A stretch of DNA of 64,000 bases from Bradyrhizobium canariense (lineage in GTDB: Bacteria > Pseudomonadota > Alphaproteobacteria > Rhizobiales > Xanthobacteraceae). The notes under the pieces are model-generated. The model was not told the origin of the DNA and did not search any database. It saw nothing but the letters and a program-made list of their open reading frames with translations. Positions within the stretch are counted from its first letter, which is position 1; every line of letters starts with the position of its first letter. The stretch spans positions 62,001 through 126,000 of the forward strand of contig NZ_VSST01000042.1 of NCBI RefSeq assembly GCF_019402665.1, given 5' to 3'. Shown one piece after another: positions 24,652-33,174 of this stretch. The position numbers and the translations under genes are program-made.

Positions 24652-25019
24652 TCACCATAAATTCTTGCCGTCAATCATGGTCACCGGCACGGCCTCCAGA
24701 TCGAATTCGTCGAACAGGCGCGCGTTGACGGCGACCCTCGGATTGTCGAAATCGGGCTTGCCGGTCGACCAGTCCGGCGACTCCGAATAGGTACCGCAGC
24801 CGCAGCTTGCGCAGAAATGGTGTTTGACCTGCGGCTGCCCCAGAGATAGGTCGCGACGTTCTCCGCGGGCGACAGCAGCCGAAACTGCGCCGGCGTGTAA
24901 TAGGCCCACAACGCGCCGCGCTTGGCGCAGAGCGAGCAGGTGCAACGGGTCACGCTCGCGGGCGCCTCCGTCACCTCGAACACCGTCTCACCGCAATGAC
25001 AGCTTCCCTCGACCCGCAT
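24652..25019 (-). pseudogene. GFA-family (CENP-V/GFA fold) protein, frameshifted
   Basis: Two frames together make one normal 122-aa GFA domain. The first frame gives MRVEGSCHCGETVFEV, then TRCTCSLCAKRGALWAYY up to about TYLWG; after a run of four C on the plus strand (24838-24841) the match continues in the next frame with QPQVKHHFCASCGCGTYSES to the end. One G missing from the run on the coding strand explains it. Zinc-binding cysteines are all present across the two parts. Either a recent pseudogene or a sequencing error. Confidence 0.8.
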
Positions 25020-25320
25020 GACCCGCTCTCCGTTTTGTCAGGAGATGGTCGTAGCCGGACCCTGCTGCCAACATGCTGTCAGCAGCGCGCAGCCGGCCTT
25101 GCTCCACGTGCTGCGAGCACCGACTTGCCGCGCCAACTCAACAAAAACATGAAAAACAACCCCATGCACAGTAGCCGACCGCTGGCAAATCAAAGGGTTA
25201 CGCATAGTCCGAAACCGGGCAAAACACCGGCGGGATGTCTCCGGAGGCAGTCGTCGCCCACCGGACAGGAGAGGTCGCCCGCAAACGACCTCTCCTTCGC
25301 ATTCAGCGCAGTGACTGCGA
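25020..25320. other. intergenic region
   Basis: 301 bases between the GFA start and the hydrolase stop. Besides the hairpin at 25267-25296 nothing is recognised; base composition drops in the middle (AAAAACATGAAAAAC stretch). Confidence 0.4.
25267..25296 (-). terminator. perfect hairpin after the alpha/beta hydrolase gene
   Basis: AGGAGAGGTCG (25267-25277) and CGACCTCTCCT (25286-25296) make an 11-bp perfect stem with an 8-base loop, 24 bases past the minus-strand stop at 25321. No U-run on that strand. Confidence 0.55.
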
Positions 25321-26016
25321 TCAGCCCTTTTGAACGGCGGCCGCCGCCTTGCGTATGACGTCGATCACCACATCAGGCTGGGACAGCATTGGCACATGGC
25401 TGCTCGCGACCTCGGTAACAGTCGCTCCCATTCGCTTTGAGACCCAACGTTGCAGATCGGGATGCACCGTGTGGTCTTTCGTGGCCAGGACGTACCAGCT
25501 TGGCTTCGATCTCCACGCGACCTTGTCCGCGCTGAGCTTTTGCTGCTGGAACAGATCATAGACGGGCGCATAATGGGTCGCCCAAACCAGCTTCTGGTCT
25601 GCGTCGGAGAGATCGCCTGCGAAGAACTCGGTGCCACTCGGAAGCATCCAGGCACGCCCATCCGCCACCTCGACGCGAGAGAAAATGTCCGAGGGATATT
25701 TGTCGAGCTGATCCTGTACGGTTTCGCCGGCATCCGGAGCGACCGCTGCAATGTACACCAGCCCGACCACGCGCTCATCCGTGCCTGCGCCTGTAATGGT
25801 GGCCCCGCCGTAAGAATGACCGACCAGGAGGACAGGACTACCGACACGATTGAGTGTGCGCTTAACCGTCGCCAGATCCTCCTCGTAAGAGTCCAAACCA
25901 TATTGAACGGCAATCACCTCATGCCCATCGGCCTGCAATGCAGGGATGACCTTACTGAAGCACGAGCCGTCGGCCCAAATGCCGTGGCAGAAAACGATTG
26001 TTGGTTTGGCGTTCAT
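25321..26016 (-). CDS. alpha/beta hydrolase
   Basis: 231 aa. Small alpha/beta-fold hydrolase of the EstE/salicylate-esterase-like group. The oxyanion segment CHGIWADGSCF, the nucleophile elbow VGHSYGG (Ser about 67), the acid in TKDHTVHPD and the histidine in ASSHVPMLS form a complete triad. No signal peptide, so cytoplasmic. Substrate cannot be deduced. It stands alone, divergent from a small exported protein gene 197 bases away, and ends at a strong hairpin. Confidence 0.8.
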   Translation of the reverse strand: MNAKPTIVFCHGIWADGSCFSKVIPALQADGHEVIAVQYGLDSYEEDLATVKRTLNRVGSPVLLVGHSYGGATITGAGTDERVVGLVYIAAVAPDAGETVQDQLDKYPSDIFSRVEVADGRAWMLPSGTEFFAGDLSDADQKLVWATHYAPVYDLFQQQKLSADKVAWRSKPSWYVLATKDHTVHPDLQRWVSKRMGATVTEVASSHVPMLSQPDVVIDVIRKAAAAVQKG

Positions 26017-26213
26017 GGGAACTTGCCTTCCTGATCACAATTGAAGAGCGGCAGGATAATAAGGAGGCAAGGCGCGTCTTCTGAAATGGCACGGAAGGTT
26101 TGGTCCTTCCAAAATAGCTATAGACTGATGTCCGAAACGTCTCCTTCGCGTCAACAGGGCTTCGCTGATATGAAAGGGCAGCCCGTCGACGCGCCTCTTG
26201 GGAAGTCGAAGCC

Positions 26214-26366
26214 ATGAAATTGCGATGGCAAATTGCAATCCTTGGTGCGGCTCTAACCGGCGCAGCATTGAGCTACGCTTATACTCATACCGCAATCAGG
26301 GTGACTGAGCCGTGCCGGAGAAGTCCTCTGGGAGAGGTCGTCTGTCCTCCGCCCTACAAGCCGTAA
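26214..26366 (+). CDS. small exported protein, 50 aa
   Basis: Begins KLRWQIAILGAALTGAALSY, an uncleaved anchor or signal peptide, followed by a short tail with two cysteines (EPCRRSP and VVCPPPYKP) that could form one disulfide outside the membrane. Such peptides are common and uncharacterised in Bradyrhizobium. The ribosome site is weak (gggaag, 9 bases before ATG). It is on the opposite strand to both neighbours. Confidence 0.5.
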   Translation: MKLRWQIAILGAALTGAALSYAYTHTAIRVTEPCRRSPLGEVVCPPPYKP

Positions 26367-26447
26367 TGCTTATGCCTACCGGATGACCTCGTAGGCGACT
26401 TGCAGTGCCTCCTTGTTCTCCGTTGCAGGATGAGGACCGAGGATGAA

Positions 26448-27320
26448 TTACTGAGCCTCGGCGATCCTCGGTCCAGATGACGGCATCTGCGCGTGAGTTG
26501 CTGAGGGCCGGTTCGACGGCGATGCCGGGTCCGGTAATCGGAAAGCGGCGTCGCCCGGCGCTCCCTGGGGTGGTCGGCGGGCAACGGTTGTCGGAAGCAC
26601 GATCACTTTCGCGCCGACTTTCACGCGATCATAGAGATCGACGACGTCCTCATTGGTCAGTCGGATGCAGCCGGACGAGACCCGCTTCCCGATCGTATCG
26701 GGCTTGTTGGTGCCGTGAATTCGATATTCGGTGTCGCCCAGATACATCGCCCGAGCGCCGAGCGGGTTGCCGGGGCCACCTGCCATGAACCGCGGCAGAT
26801 AAGGCTGACGCGAGACCATCTCCGCAGGCGGATGCCAATCGGGCCATTCTGCCTTGCGAGCCACGGTCTGCTCACCGGACCATGTGAAACCTTCGCGGCC
26901 AACACCGATGCCGTAGCGCAGTGCTTGCGCGTCGTTCAGGACGAAATAGAGGAATGTGTTCTTGGTATCGATGATCACGGTGCCCGGGGTCTGGCGGCTG
27001 GCGTAGTCAACCACCTGCCGAACAAATGCTCCGGGAACGTCGGCAGCTTTGGGCGGTTCGACCAGAGGCGCCGGGGCCGGAGGTGGAGCCGAAGCCGGAG
27101 TGGGAGGTGACGATGATGCATGAACCGGCGTTGCGACGTAAACCGGAGTTGACGACGCTTGGGCTTCGCGCGCGGACGGCTTTCGTGTCGCTTGCACGTT
27201 CGTCGGTCGAGACAGCAAACCGTACCCCAACGCGGCAACGGCCACGGCGCCGATTGCAAGTCTCGCGGCCATCGGGATTGCGAACGTCTGCGCCTTTCCG
27301 CGTTTGGCCCGCTTACCCAT
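26448..27320 (-). CDS. L,D-transpeptidase (YkuD domain)
   Basis: 290 aa. Cross-links peptidoglycan through 3-3 bonds or anchors proteins to it. A basic start and a transmembrane helix (about 17-37) precede a Pro/Ala linker (50-95). The catalytic domain covers about 114-250, with IHGTNKPDTIG (His202) and VSSGCIRL (Cys218) making the active site. The frame runs on upstream to 27593, but the ATG at 27320 has GGGGGAAG just before it and starts the basic membrane anchor, so it is chosen. The C-terminal 40 residues are Pro-rich. Confidence 0.9.
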   Translation of the reverse strand: MGKRAKRGKAQTFAIPMAARLAIGAVAVAALGYGLLSRPTNVQATRKPSAREAQASSTPVYVATPVHASSSPPTPASAPPPAPAPLVEPPKAADVPGAFVRQVVDYASRQTPGTVIIDTKNTFLYFVLNDAQALRYGIGVGREGFTWSGEQTVARKAEWPDWHPPAEMVSRQPYLPRFMAGGPGNPLGARAMYLGDTEYRIHGTNKPDTIGKRVSSGCIRLTNEDVVDLYDRVKVGAKVIVLPTTVARRPPQGAPGDAAFRLPDPASPSNRPSATHAQMPSSGPRIAEAQ

Positions 27321-27513
27321 ACACTTCCCCCAGGTCACTATGCCCACGAGAGGTACCCAGTAAGATTTAAGAAACTTCGAAGCGATTTCGCTCAGACTGG
27401 AACCGTCGGCGATGGTTAACGCCGGGCTCGTTCGGCAAGATAGGGTTCCCTCGCCTCGCGGATCGCCCGCGCTGCTGGCCGCGGCTAAACTCTCCCGATT
27501 CGTGGAGATTGTT

Positions 27514-28239
27514 TTGGCTTTCCTCTTCGTCCTCATCGTCGGCCTCATCGCAGGCACCATTTCGGGCATCGTCGGCACGGGCTCGTCGATCATGCTGATG
27601 CCGGTGCTGGTCTATGCCTACGGGCCAAAGGAGGCGGTGCCGATCATGGCGGTGGCCGCCGTCATGGCCAACTTCTCACGGATCCTGGCTTGGTGGCGCG
27701 AGGTCGACTGGCGGGCCTGCGCGGCTTATTCGGTGACAGGTATTCCGGCCGCCGTGCTCGGCGCGCGGACGCTGCTGGCCCTGCCCTCGCACGCCGTCGA
27801 TCTCGCCATCGGCGTCTTCCTGATCGCGATGGTGCCGGTGCGACACTGGCTGGCGCGGCACGATCTCAAGGCCAATCTCTGGCATCTGGCGATCGGCGGG
27901 GCCGCCATCGGCTATCTCACCGGCATCGTCGTCTCCACCGGCCCGCTCAGCGTCCCGCTATTCCTGTTCTACGGCTTGTCCCGGGGCGCTTTCCTCGCCA
28001 CCGAAGCGGCTTCTTCGCTCGGGCTCTATGCCGCGAAATCCGTGACCTTCGAACGGTTCGGCGCGCTGACCGCCGATGTGTTCGTCAAAGGCCTGATCGC
28101 GGGATCTTCGTTGATGGCGGGCGCCTTCATTGCCAAACGCTTCGTGCTGCGCCTGAAGCCGGAGATGTTCCGCGTGGTGATGGACGCGATCATGATCGCC
28201 GCCGGCCTCTCCATGCTCTGGAACGCGGCGCAGCCGTAG
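27514..28239 (+). CDS. TauE/SafE-type anion exporter
   Basis: 241 aa if the TTG at 27514 is used (GGAGA five bases upstream); a GTG at 27502 is nearly as good. About eight transmembrane helices; the family signature GTISGIVGTGSSIMLMPVL opens helix one and TGIVVSTGPLSVPLFL repeats the motif in the second half, the internal duplication typical of TauE. These permeases export sulfite or organosulfonates; the substrate here is unknown. No sulfur genes adjoin it. A second, distinct family member is at 54.4 kb. Confidence 0.85.
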   Translation: MAFLFVLIVGLIAGTISGIVGTGSSIMLMPVLVYAYGPKEAVPIMAVAAVMANFSRILAWWREVDWRACAAYSVTGIPAAVLGARTLLALPSHAVDLAIGVFLIAMVPVRHWLARHDLKANLWHLAIGGAAIGYLTGIVVSTGPLSVPLFLFYGLSRGAFLATEAASSLGLYAAKSVTFERFGALTADVFVKGLIAGSSLMAGAFIAKRFVLRLKPEMFRVVMDAIMIAAGLSMLWNAAQP

Positions 28240-28405
28240 CCGCGCTGTGCTCAGACGGCCAATTCGGGTGCGATCGACGGACTGTCCACGAGGACACGGC
28301 TGTGGTGGGCCGGCTGTCAGGCGTGCCGAGCCGCGATATGCGGGGTGCGCCCAGGCTCACTCTCTCGACCGTCATTCCGTGCTATCAGCAAACCTGAAAC
28401 GCCCG

Positions 28406-28434
28406 ACTCGCTGTCCCCCTAACTCGCTGTCCCC
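28406..28434. repeat. tandem 13-bp repeat directly before radA
   Basis: ACTCGCTGTCCCC occurs at 28406-28418 and 28422-28434, a 16-base period ending at the radA ATG. It occupies the place where a ribosome site would be; none is visible. Confidence 0.6.
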
Positions 28435-29880
28435 ATGGCCAAGAACACACTTTCCTTCGTCTGCCAGAACTGCGGCGCGGCCTACAACCGCTGGCAGGGC
28501 AAGTGCGAGTCTTGCGGCGAGTGGAATACGCTGGCCGAGGAGGACACGACCGGCAGCGTGCCGGTGTCGATCCGCTCCAAGCGCAAGGGGCGGACGTTCG
28601 CGCTGGAGAGCCTGTCCGGAAAAACCCAGGACGCCCCGCGCCTGTCCTCGGGCATGGCGGAGCTCGATCGCGTGACCGGCGGCGGCTTCGTCCGCGGCTC
28701 GGTGCTTCTGGTCGGCGGCGATCCCGGCATCGGCAAGTCGACGCTGCTGACGCAGGCCACAAGCCTGCTCGCGCGCGCCGGGCACCGCGTCGTCTACATC
28801 TCCGGCGAAGAGGCGGTCGCGCAGGTTCGGCTGCGCGCCGAACGGCTGGGGCTGTCGGACGCGCCGGTTCAGCTCGCAGCCGAGACGTCGGTCGAGGACA
28901 TCGTCTCGACGCTGTCCGAGGGCGCGGTGCCCCGGCTGATCGTGATCGATTCGATCCAGACGATGTGGACCGACACGGTGGAATCGGCACCCGGCACGGT
29001 GACGCAGGTGCGCGCCTCGGCGCAGGCCCTGATTCGATTTGCCAAGAGGACCGGCGCGGCCATCATCCTGGTCGGCCATGTCACCAAGGACGGACAGATC
29101 GCAGGCCCCCGCGTGGTCGAGCACATGGTCGATGCGGTGCTGTCGTTCGAGGGCGAAGGCTCGCAGCAATTCCGCATCCTGCGTGCCGTGAAGAACCGTT
29201 TCGGTCCGACCGACGAGATCGGCGTGTTCGAGATGACGGGGCTCGGCCTGCGCGAAGTCACCAACCCCTCCGAGCTGTTTTTGTCCGAGCGCGATCTCGG
29301 CACGCCCGGCACCGCAGTCTTCGCGGGCATCGAGGGCACAAGGCCCGTTCTGGTCGAATTGCAGGCGTTGGTGGCGCCAACCTCGCTCGGCACCCCGCGA
29401 CGGGCCGTGGTCGGCTGGGATCCGAGCCGTTTGTCGATGGTGCTGGCGGTGCTGGAAGCCCATTGCGGGGTCAAGCTGTCGGGCCACGACGTCTATCTGA
29501 ACGTCGCGGGCGGCCTGCGCATCCACGAGCCCGCGGCTGATCTGGCCGCTGCGGCGGCGCTGGTGTCTTCCCTGGTTAATGCGCAGTTACCCACCGATGC
29601 GGTCTATTTCGGCGAGATCTCGCTGTCCGGCGTGGTGCGCCCCGTGGCGCAGACCCCGGCCCGGCTGAAAGAAGCGGCAAAACTCGGCTTTCAGCGTGCC
29701 GTGCTGCCCGAATCGGCCCGGGGTGAAGCCGCCGGCGATGCCGGCCTGTCGCTGAACGCGATCAACAGCCTGACGACGCTGGTCGCCGAGATCGCCGCGC
29801 GCGGCTCCCGGCGAGGCGACTCGAGCGCACCGGCAGAGAAAAATGCCACACCGGCAAGATTCCGCCGCGGAGAGGGTTAG
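28435..29880 (+). CDS. radA: DNA repair protein RadA
   Basis: 481 aa. Helicase-like ATPase that helps extend strand exchange during recombination. The zinc finger has Cys10, 13, 24 and 27 (FVCQNCGAAYNRWQGKCESC), Walker A is GDPGIGKST at 95-103, the RadA-specific KNRFG motif is near 254, and a Lon-like domain fills the C-terminus (DVYLNVAGGLRI). The last 30 residues are basic and variable. The start codon follows a tandem repeat rather than a purine-rich site. cvpA and purF follow on the same strand, the usual order. Confidence 0.96.
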   Translation: MAKNTLSFVCQNCGAAYNRWQGKCESCGEWNTLAEEDTTGSVPVSIRSKRKGRTFALESLSGKTQDAPRLSSGMAELDRVTGGGFVRGSVLLVGGDPGIGKSTLLTQATSLLARAGHRVVYISGEEAVAQVRLRAERLGLSDAPVQLAAETSVEDIVSTLSEGAVPRLIVIDSIQTMWTDTVESAPGTVTQVRASAQALIRFAKRTGAAIILVGHVTKDGQIAGPRVVEHMVDAVLSFEGEGSQQFRILRAVKNRFGPTDEIGVFEMTGLGLREVTNPSELFLSERDLGTPGTAVFAGIEGTRPVLVELQALVAPTSLGTPRRAVVGWDPSRLSMVLAVLEAHCGVKLSGHDVYLNVAGGLRIHEPAADLAAAAALVSSLVNAQLPTDAVYFGEISLSGVVRPVAQTPARLKEAAKLGFQRAVLPESARGEAAGDAGLSLNAINSLTTLVAEIAARGSRRGDSSAPAEKNATPARFRRGEG

Positions 29881-30046
29881 CCGGTGGTGACGTGCCCCGC
29901 CCTCGCCGCTATACAGCCGTCACAAAAGCAGCATGGGATTGCGTGGTTGCGGCCTTGCCGGGAACGTCGTCTGGCCCTCACTTAGGGCGGGCGGCCAAAC
30001 ACCGATTCGCTGAGCACCTTGAAGTACGAGCGGACCAGACCAGCCG

Positions 30047-30676
30047 ATGCCAGTAACCATCCTCGACCTGATCCTGCTCGGTGTGATGCTGATTTCGGGC
30101 CTGCTTGCCATGGTTCGCGGCTTCATGCGCGAAATCCTGTCGATCGCGGCCTGGGGCACGGCGGCGATCGTCACCCTTTATTCATTCTCGAAGCTGCTGC
30201 CGACCGCAAAGACCTATTTCAACAACGATACCGTCGCGAGCGTGGTCGTAGTCGCCGGCGTGTTCGTGGGCACTTTGGTCGTGGTCTCCGTGATCACGGT
30301 CCGGATCTCCGACATGATCCTGGATTCGCGCATCGGCGCGCTGGACCGCACCCTCGGATTCCTGTTCGGGCTGGCACGCGGGCTTTTGATCGTCGTGGTC
30401 GCCTTCCTGTTCTTCACCTGGCTGGTGCCGGACAAGCAGCGCCCGGATTGGGTCACGGGGGCCAAATCCCGCGTGGTGCTCCAGGGAACCGGGGATTGGC
30501 TGATGGCCCTCTTGCCTGACGACCCCGAGAACACCATCTTGAAGAGATTCAAGAAAAACAAACCAGATGAAGAGCAAACTGATTCCGAACAGCAGCCTTC
30601 GGGCAGTGGCGACGGATACAGCAAACCGGCTCGTGACAGCCTTAAAAAGCTGATCGAGAAACCCGCGGCGCGATGA
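30047..30676 (+). CDS. cvpA: CvpA family membrane protein
   Basis: 209 aa. Four hydrophobic segments (LDLILLGVMLISGLLAMVRG, then about 30-50, 65-90 and 105-130) and the family motif RGFMREILSIAAW. CvpA is linked to colicin V secretion and, in several bacteria, to purine metabolism and bile or envelope stress, with no clear mechanism. The tail after 160 is charged and disordered. purF starts 28 bases after the stop, a pairing seen in E. coli too, so the two are probably one transcript. Confidence 0.88.
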   Translation: MPVTILDLILLGVMLISGLLAMVRGFMREILSIAAWGTAAIVTLYSFSKLLPTAKTYFNNDTVASVVVVAGVFVGTLVVVSVITVRISDMILDSRIGALDRTLGFLFGLARGLLIVVVAFLFFTWLVPDKQRPDWVTGAKSRVVLQGTGDWLMALLPDDPENTILKRFKKNKPDEEQTDSEQQPSGSGDGYSKPARDSLKKLIEKPAAR

Positions 30677-30704
30677 TTAAGCCCTAACGAGAGGCTCGGA
30701 CGAG

Positions 30705-32210
30705 ATGCGAAATCCTGACCAGGACGCCCTACTTGATCTCGGCCCGGCCGCGCTGGAACTTCAAGACGATCTGGAGGGGGATACGCTGCGCGAGGAATGC
30801 GGCGTCTTCGGCATCTACGGCCACCCCAATGCCGCCGCCATCACGGCGCTCGGCCTCCACGCCCTTCAGCACCGTGGTCAGGAAGCAGCCGGCATCGTCT
30901 CCTATGACGGTGGCCGCTTTCATTCCGAACGCCGCCTCGGCCTCGTCGGTGACACCTTCTCCCGCCGCGAGGTGATCGACCGCCTGCCCGGCACAATGGC
31001 GGTCGGCCATGTCCGCTATTCCACCACCGGCGCCACCATCCTGCGCAACGTGCAGCCGCTGTTCGCCGAGCTCAACGCCGGCGGCCTTGCGGTCGCCCAC
31101 AACGGCAATCTCACCAACGGCCTGACGTTGCGTCGCGAGCTCGTGAAGAGCGGCGCGATGATGCAGTCGACCACCGACACCGAAGTGATCCTGCATTTGG
31201 TCGCGCGCTCCAGGCGCAGCCGCTTCATTGAGCGCTATGTCGACGCGCTACGCGAGATCGAGGGCGCCTATGCGCTGGTCTCGCTGACCAACAAAAAGCT
31301 GGTCGGCGCGCGCGACCCGCGCGGCATCCGTCCGCTGGTGCTTGGCGATCTCGACGGCTGCCCGATCCTGACGTCCGAGACCTGCGCCCTCGACATCATC
31401 GGCGCGCGCTTTGTGCGCGACATCGAACCCGGTGAAGTCATCGTGTTCGACGAGAGCGGCCAGGACATTCACAAGCCGTTCCCACCGATTGCGCCGCGGC
31501 CCTGCATCTTCGAGTACATCTACTTCTCACGTCCGGATTCCATCGTCCACGGCCGCTCCGTCTATGAGGTGCGCAAGGCTTTCGGCGCGCAGCTCGCCAA
31601 GGAGAGCCACGTGCCGGTCGACGTCGTGGTGCCGGTGCCGGATTCCGGCGTGCCCGCCGCGGTCGGCTACAGCCAGCATTCCGGCGTGCCGTTCGAGCTC
31701 GGCATCATCCGCAACCACTATGTCGGCCGCACCTTCATCCAGCCGACCCAGGCGATCCGCGAGTCCGGCGTGCGCATGAAGCATTCGGCCAACCGCGCCG
31801 CGATCGAAGGCAAGCGCATCATCCTGATCGACGATTCGCTGGTGCGCGGCACCACCTCGAAGAAGATCGTTCGCATGATGCGCGATGCCGGCGCCAAGGA
31901 AGTACATTTCCGCCTCGCCTCGCCGCCGATCCTCTATCCCGACTATTACGGCATCGACCTGCCGGACCGCGGTGGTCTTCTTGCGGCGACGCATTCGCTG
32001 GAGGAGATGCGCGAAATCATCGGCGCCGATTCGCTCGCCTTCCTCTCGATCGACGGCATGTACCGCGCCATGGGCGAGCCCGGCCGCGACCCCGCCAATC
32101 CGAAATTCTCGGACCATTGCTTCACCGGGGCCTATCCGACCCACCTCACCGACCAGACCCAGACCGAGCAGCAGCCGCGGCAATTGTCGCTGCTGGCGGA
32201 GGCGAGCTGA
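30705..32210 (+). CDS. purF: amidophosphoribosyltransferase
   Basis: 501 aa. First step of purine synthesis: transfers ammonia from glutamine to PRPP. The glutamine amidotransferase nucleophile is Cys32 (REECGVFGIYGH), so about 31 N-terminal residues should be cleaved off, as in the Bacillus-type enzyme. The PRPP loop ILIDDSLVRGTT is near 374-386. Cysteines that could hold an Fe-S cluster are present near PCIFEYIYF. Downstream of cvpA in the same direction; a long inverted repeat begins 5 bases after its stop. Confidence 0.96.
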   Translation: MRNPDQDALLDLGPAALELQDDLEGDTLREECGVFGIYGHPNAAAITALGLHALQHRGQEAAGIVSYDGGRFHSERRLGLVGDTFSRREVIDRLPGTMAVGHVRYSTTGATILRNVQPLFAELNAGGLAVAHNGNLTNGLTLRRELVKSGAMMQSTTDTEVILHLVARSRRSRFIERYVDALREIEGAYALVSLTNKKLVGARDPRGIRPLVLGDLDGCPILTSETCALDIIGARFVRDIEPGEVIVFDESGQDIHKPFPPIAPRPCIFEYIYFSRPDSIVHGRSVYEVRKAFGAQLAKESHVPVDVVVPVPDSGVPAAVGYSQHSGVPFELGIIRNHYVGRTFIQPTQAIRESGVRMKHSANRAAIEGKRIILIDDSLVRGTTSKKIVRMMRDAGAKEVHFRLASPPILYPDYYGIDLPDRGGLLAATHSLEEMREIIGADSLAFLSIDGMYRAMGEPGRDPANPKFSDHCFTGAYPTHLTDQTQTEQQPRQLSLLAEAS

Positions 32211-32214
32211 CGGC

Positions 32215-32338
32215 CGTCGTCCTGGCGAAAGCCAGGACCCATTACCACAGACCTCTCTGGTTCGAAGAAGGTGTGACAATCATCTTCCCTAGCCATAAAC
32301 GTCACGGCGTATGGGTCCTGGCTTTCGCCAGGACGACG
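32215..32338. repeat. 124-bp element with perfect 27-bp inverted ends
   Basis: The 27 bases at 32215-32241 are the exact reverse complement of 32312-32338, and each arm itself folds (CCTGGC/GCCAGG). The centre is 70 bases of unrelated sequence. It fills the space between the purF stop and the next start. A member of the short palindromic elements abundant in this genus (CGTCCTGGCGAAAGCCAGG type). It should fold into a strong RNA hairpin when transcribed. Confidence 0.8.
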
Positions 32339-32355
32339 CTGGATAGAACCTCTTG

Positions 32356-33096
32356 ATGACAAAACCCCTCGCCAACCGCATCGCTCTCGTCACCGGCGCC
32401 TCGCGCGGCATCGGCTTCGCCACGGCCAAGGCGCTGGCCAAGGCCGGCGCGCATATCGTCGCCGTGGCGCGCACGCAGGGCGGGCTCGAAGAGCTCGACG
32501 ACGAGATCCGCAAGGACGGCGGCACCGCAACGCTGGTGCCGCTCAACCTCACCGATTCCGACGGCATCGCGCGGCTCGGCGCCGGCCTGCATGAGCGTTA
32601 CGGCAAGCTCGACATCCTCGTCGGCAATGCCGGCGTGCTCGGCCCCTCCTCGCCGATCGGCCATATCGAGCTGAAGGCCTTCACCGACGTGATGGCGGTC
32701 AACGTCTCCGCGAACTTCCAGCTGATCCGCTGCATGGAGCCGCTGCTCAAGCAGTCCGACGCCGGCCGCGCGGTGTTCGTCACGTCCGGCGCTGCCAACA
32801 AGGCGACCGCCTATGTCAGTCCCTACGCGGCGTCCAAGGCGGCGCTGGAAACGCTGGCGCGCGCCTGGGCACAGGAGACCGCGAATACGAAACTGCGCGT
32901 CAATTTGTTCAATCCGGGCCCCGTCCGCACCCGCATGCGCGCGACGCTGATGCCGGGCGAAGATCCGGCGACGCTCGATACAGCCGAGCAGGTCGCCGAA
33001 TTCATCGTGCCGATGTGCGCGCCGGACTGGACCGAAACCGGCAAGTTCTACGACTACAAGACCCGCAGCCTGATGAGCTTCCGCTCGCCGGCCTGA
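32356..33096 (+). CDS. SDR family oxidoreductase
   Basis: 246 aa short-chain dehydrogenase. NAD(P) motif TGASRGIG (13-20), NAGV (91-94) and catalytic Ser144, Tyr157 and Lys161 (VSPYAASKAA) are complete. The end motif DYKTRSL is shared with YciK-like members, whose substrate is unknown. It is separated from purF only by the inverted-repeat element, so it may be read through from that transcript. The ATG at 32356 follows a TTG; either may serve. No neighbouring pathway gene identifies the substrate. Confidence 0.85.
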   Translation: MTKPLANRIALVTGASRGIGFATAKALAKAGAHIVAVARTQGGLEELDDEIRKDGGTATLVPLNLTDSDGIARLGAGLHERYGKLDILVGNAGVLGPSSPIGHIELKAFTDVMAVNVSANFQLIRCMEPLLKQSDAGRAVFVTSGAANKATAYVSPYAASKAALETLARAWAQETANTKLRVNLFNPGPVRTRMRATLMPGEDPATLDTAEQVAEFIVPMCAPDWTETGKFYDYKTRSLMSFRSPA

Positions 33097-33174
33097 TTGA
33101 CTTGACGGCCTCCCCGCGATTGACTGCCCGCGCTCAAGCGGCAGCAAGCCGCAGGCCAATAAAGGGAGGTTGCT

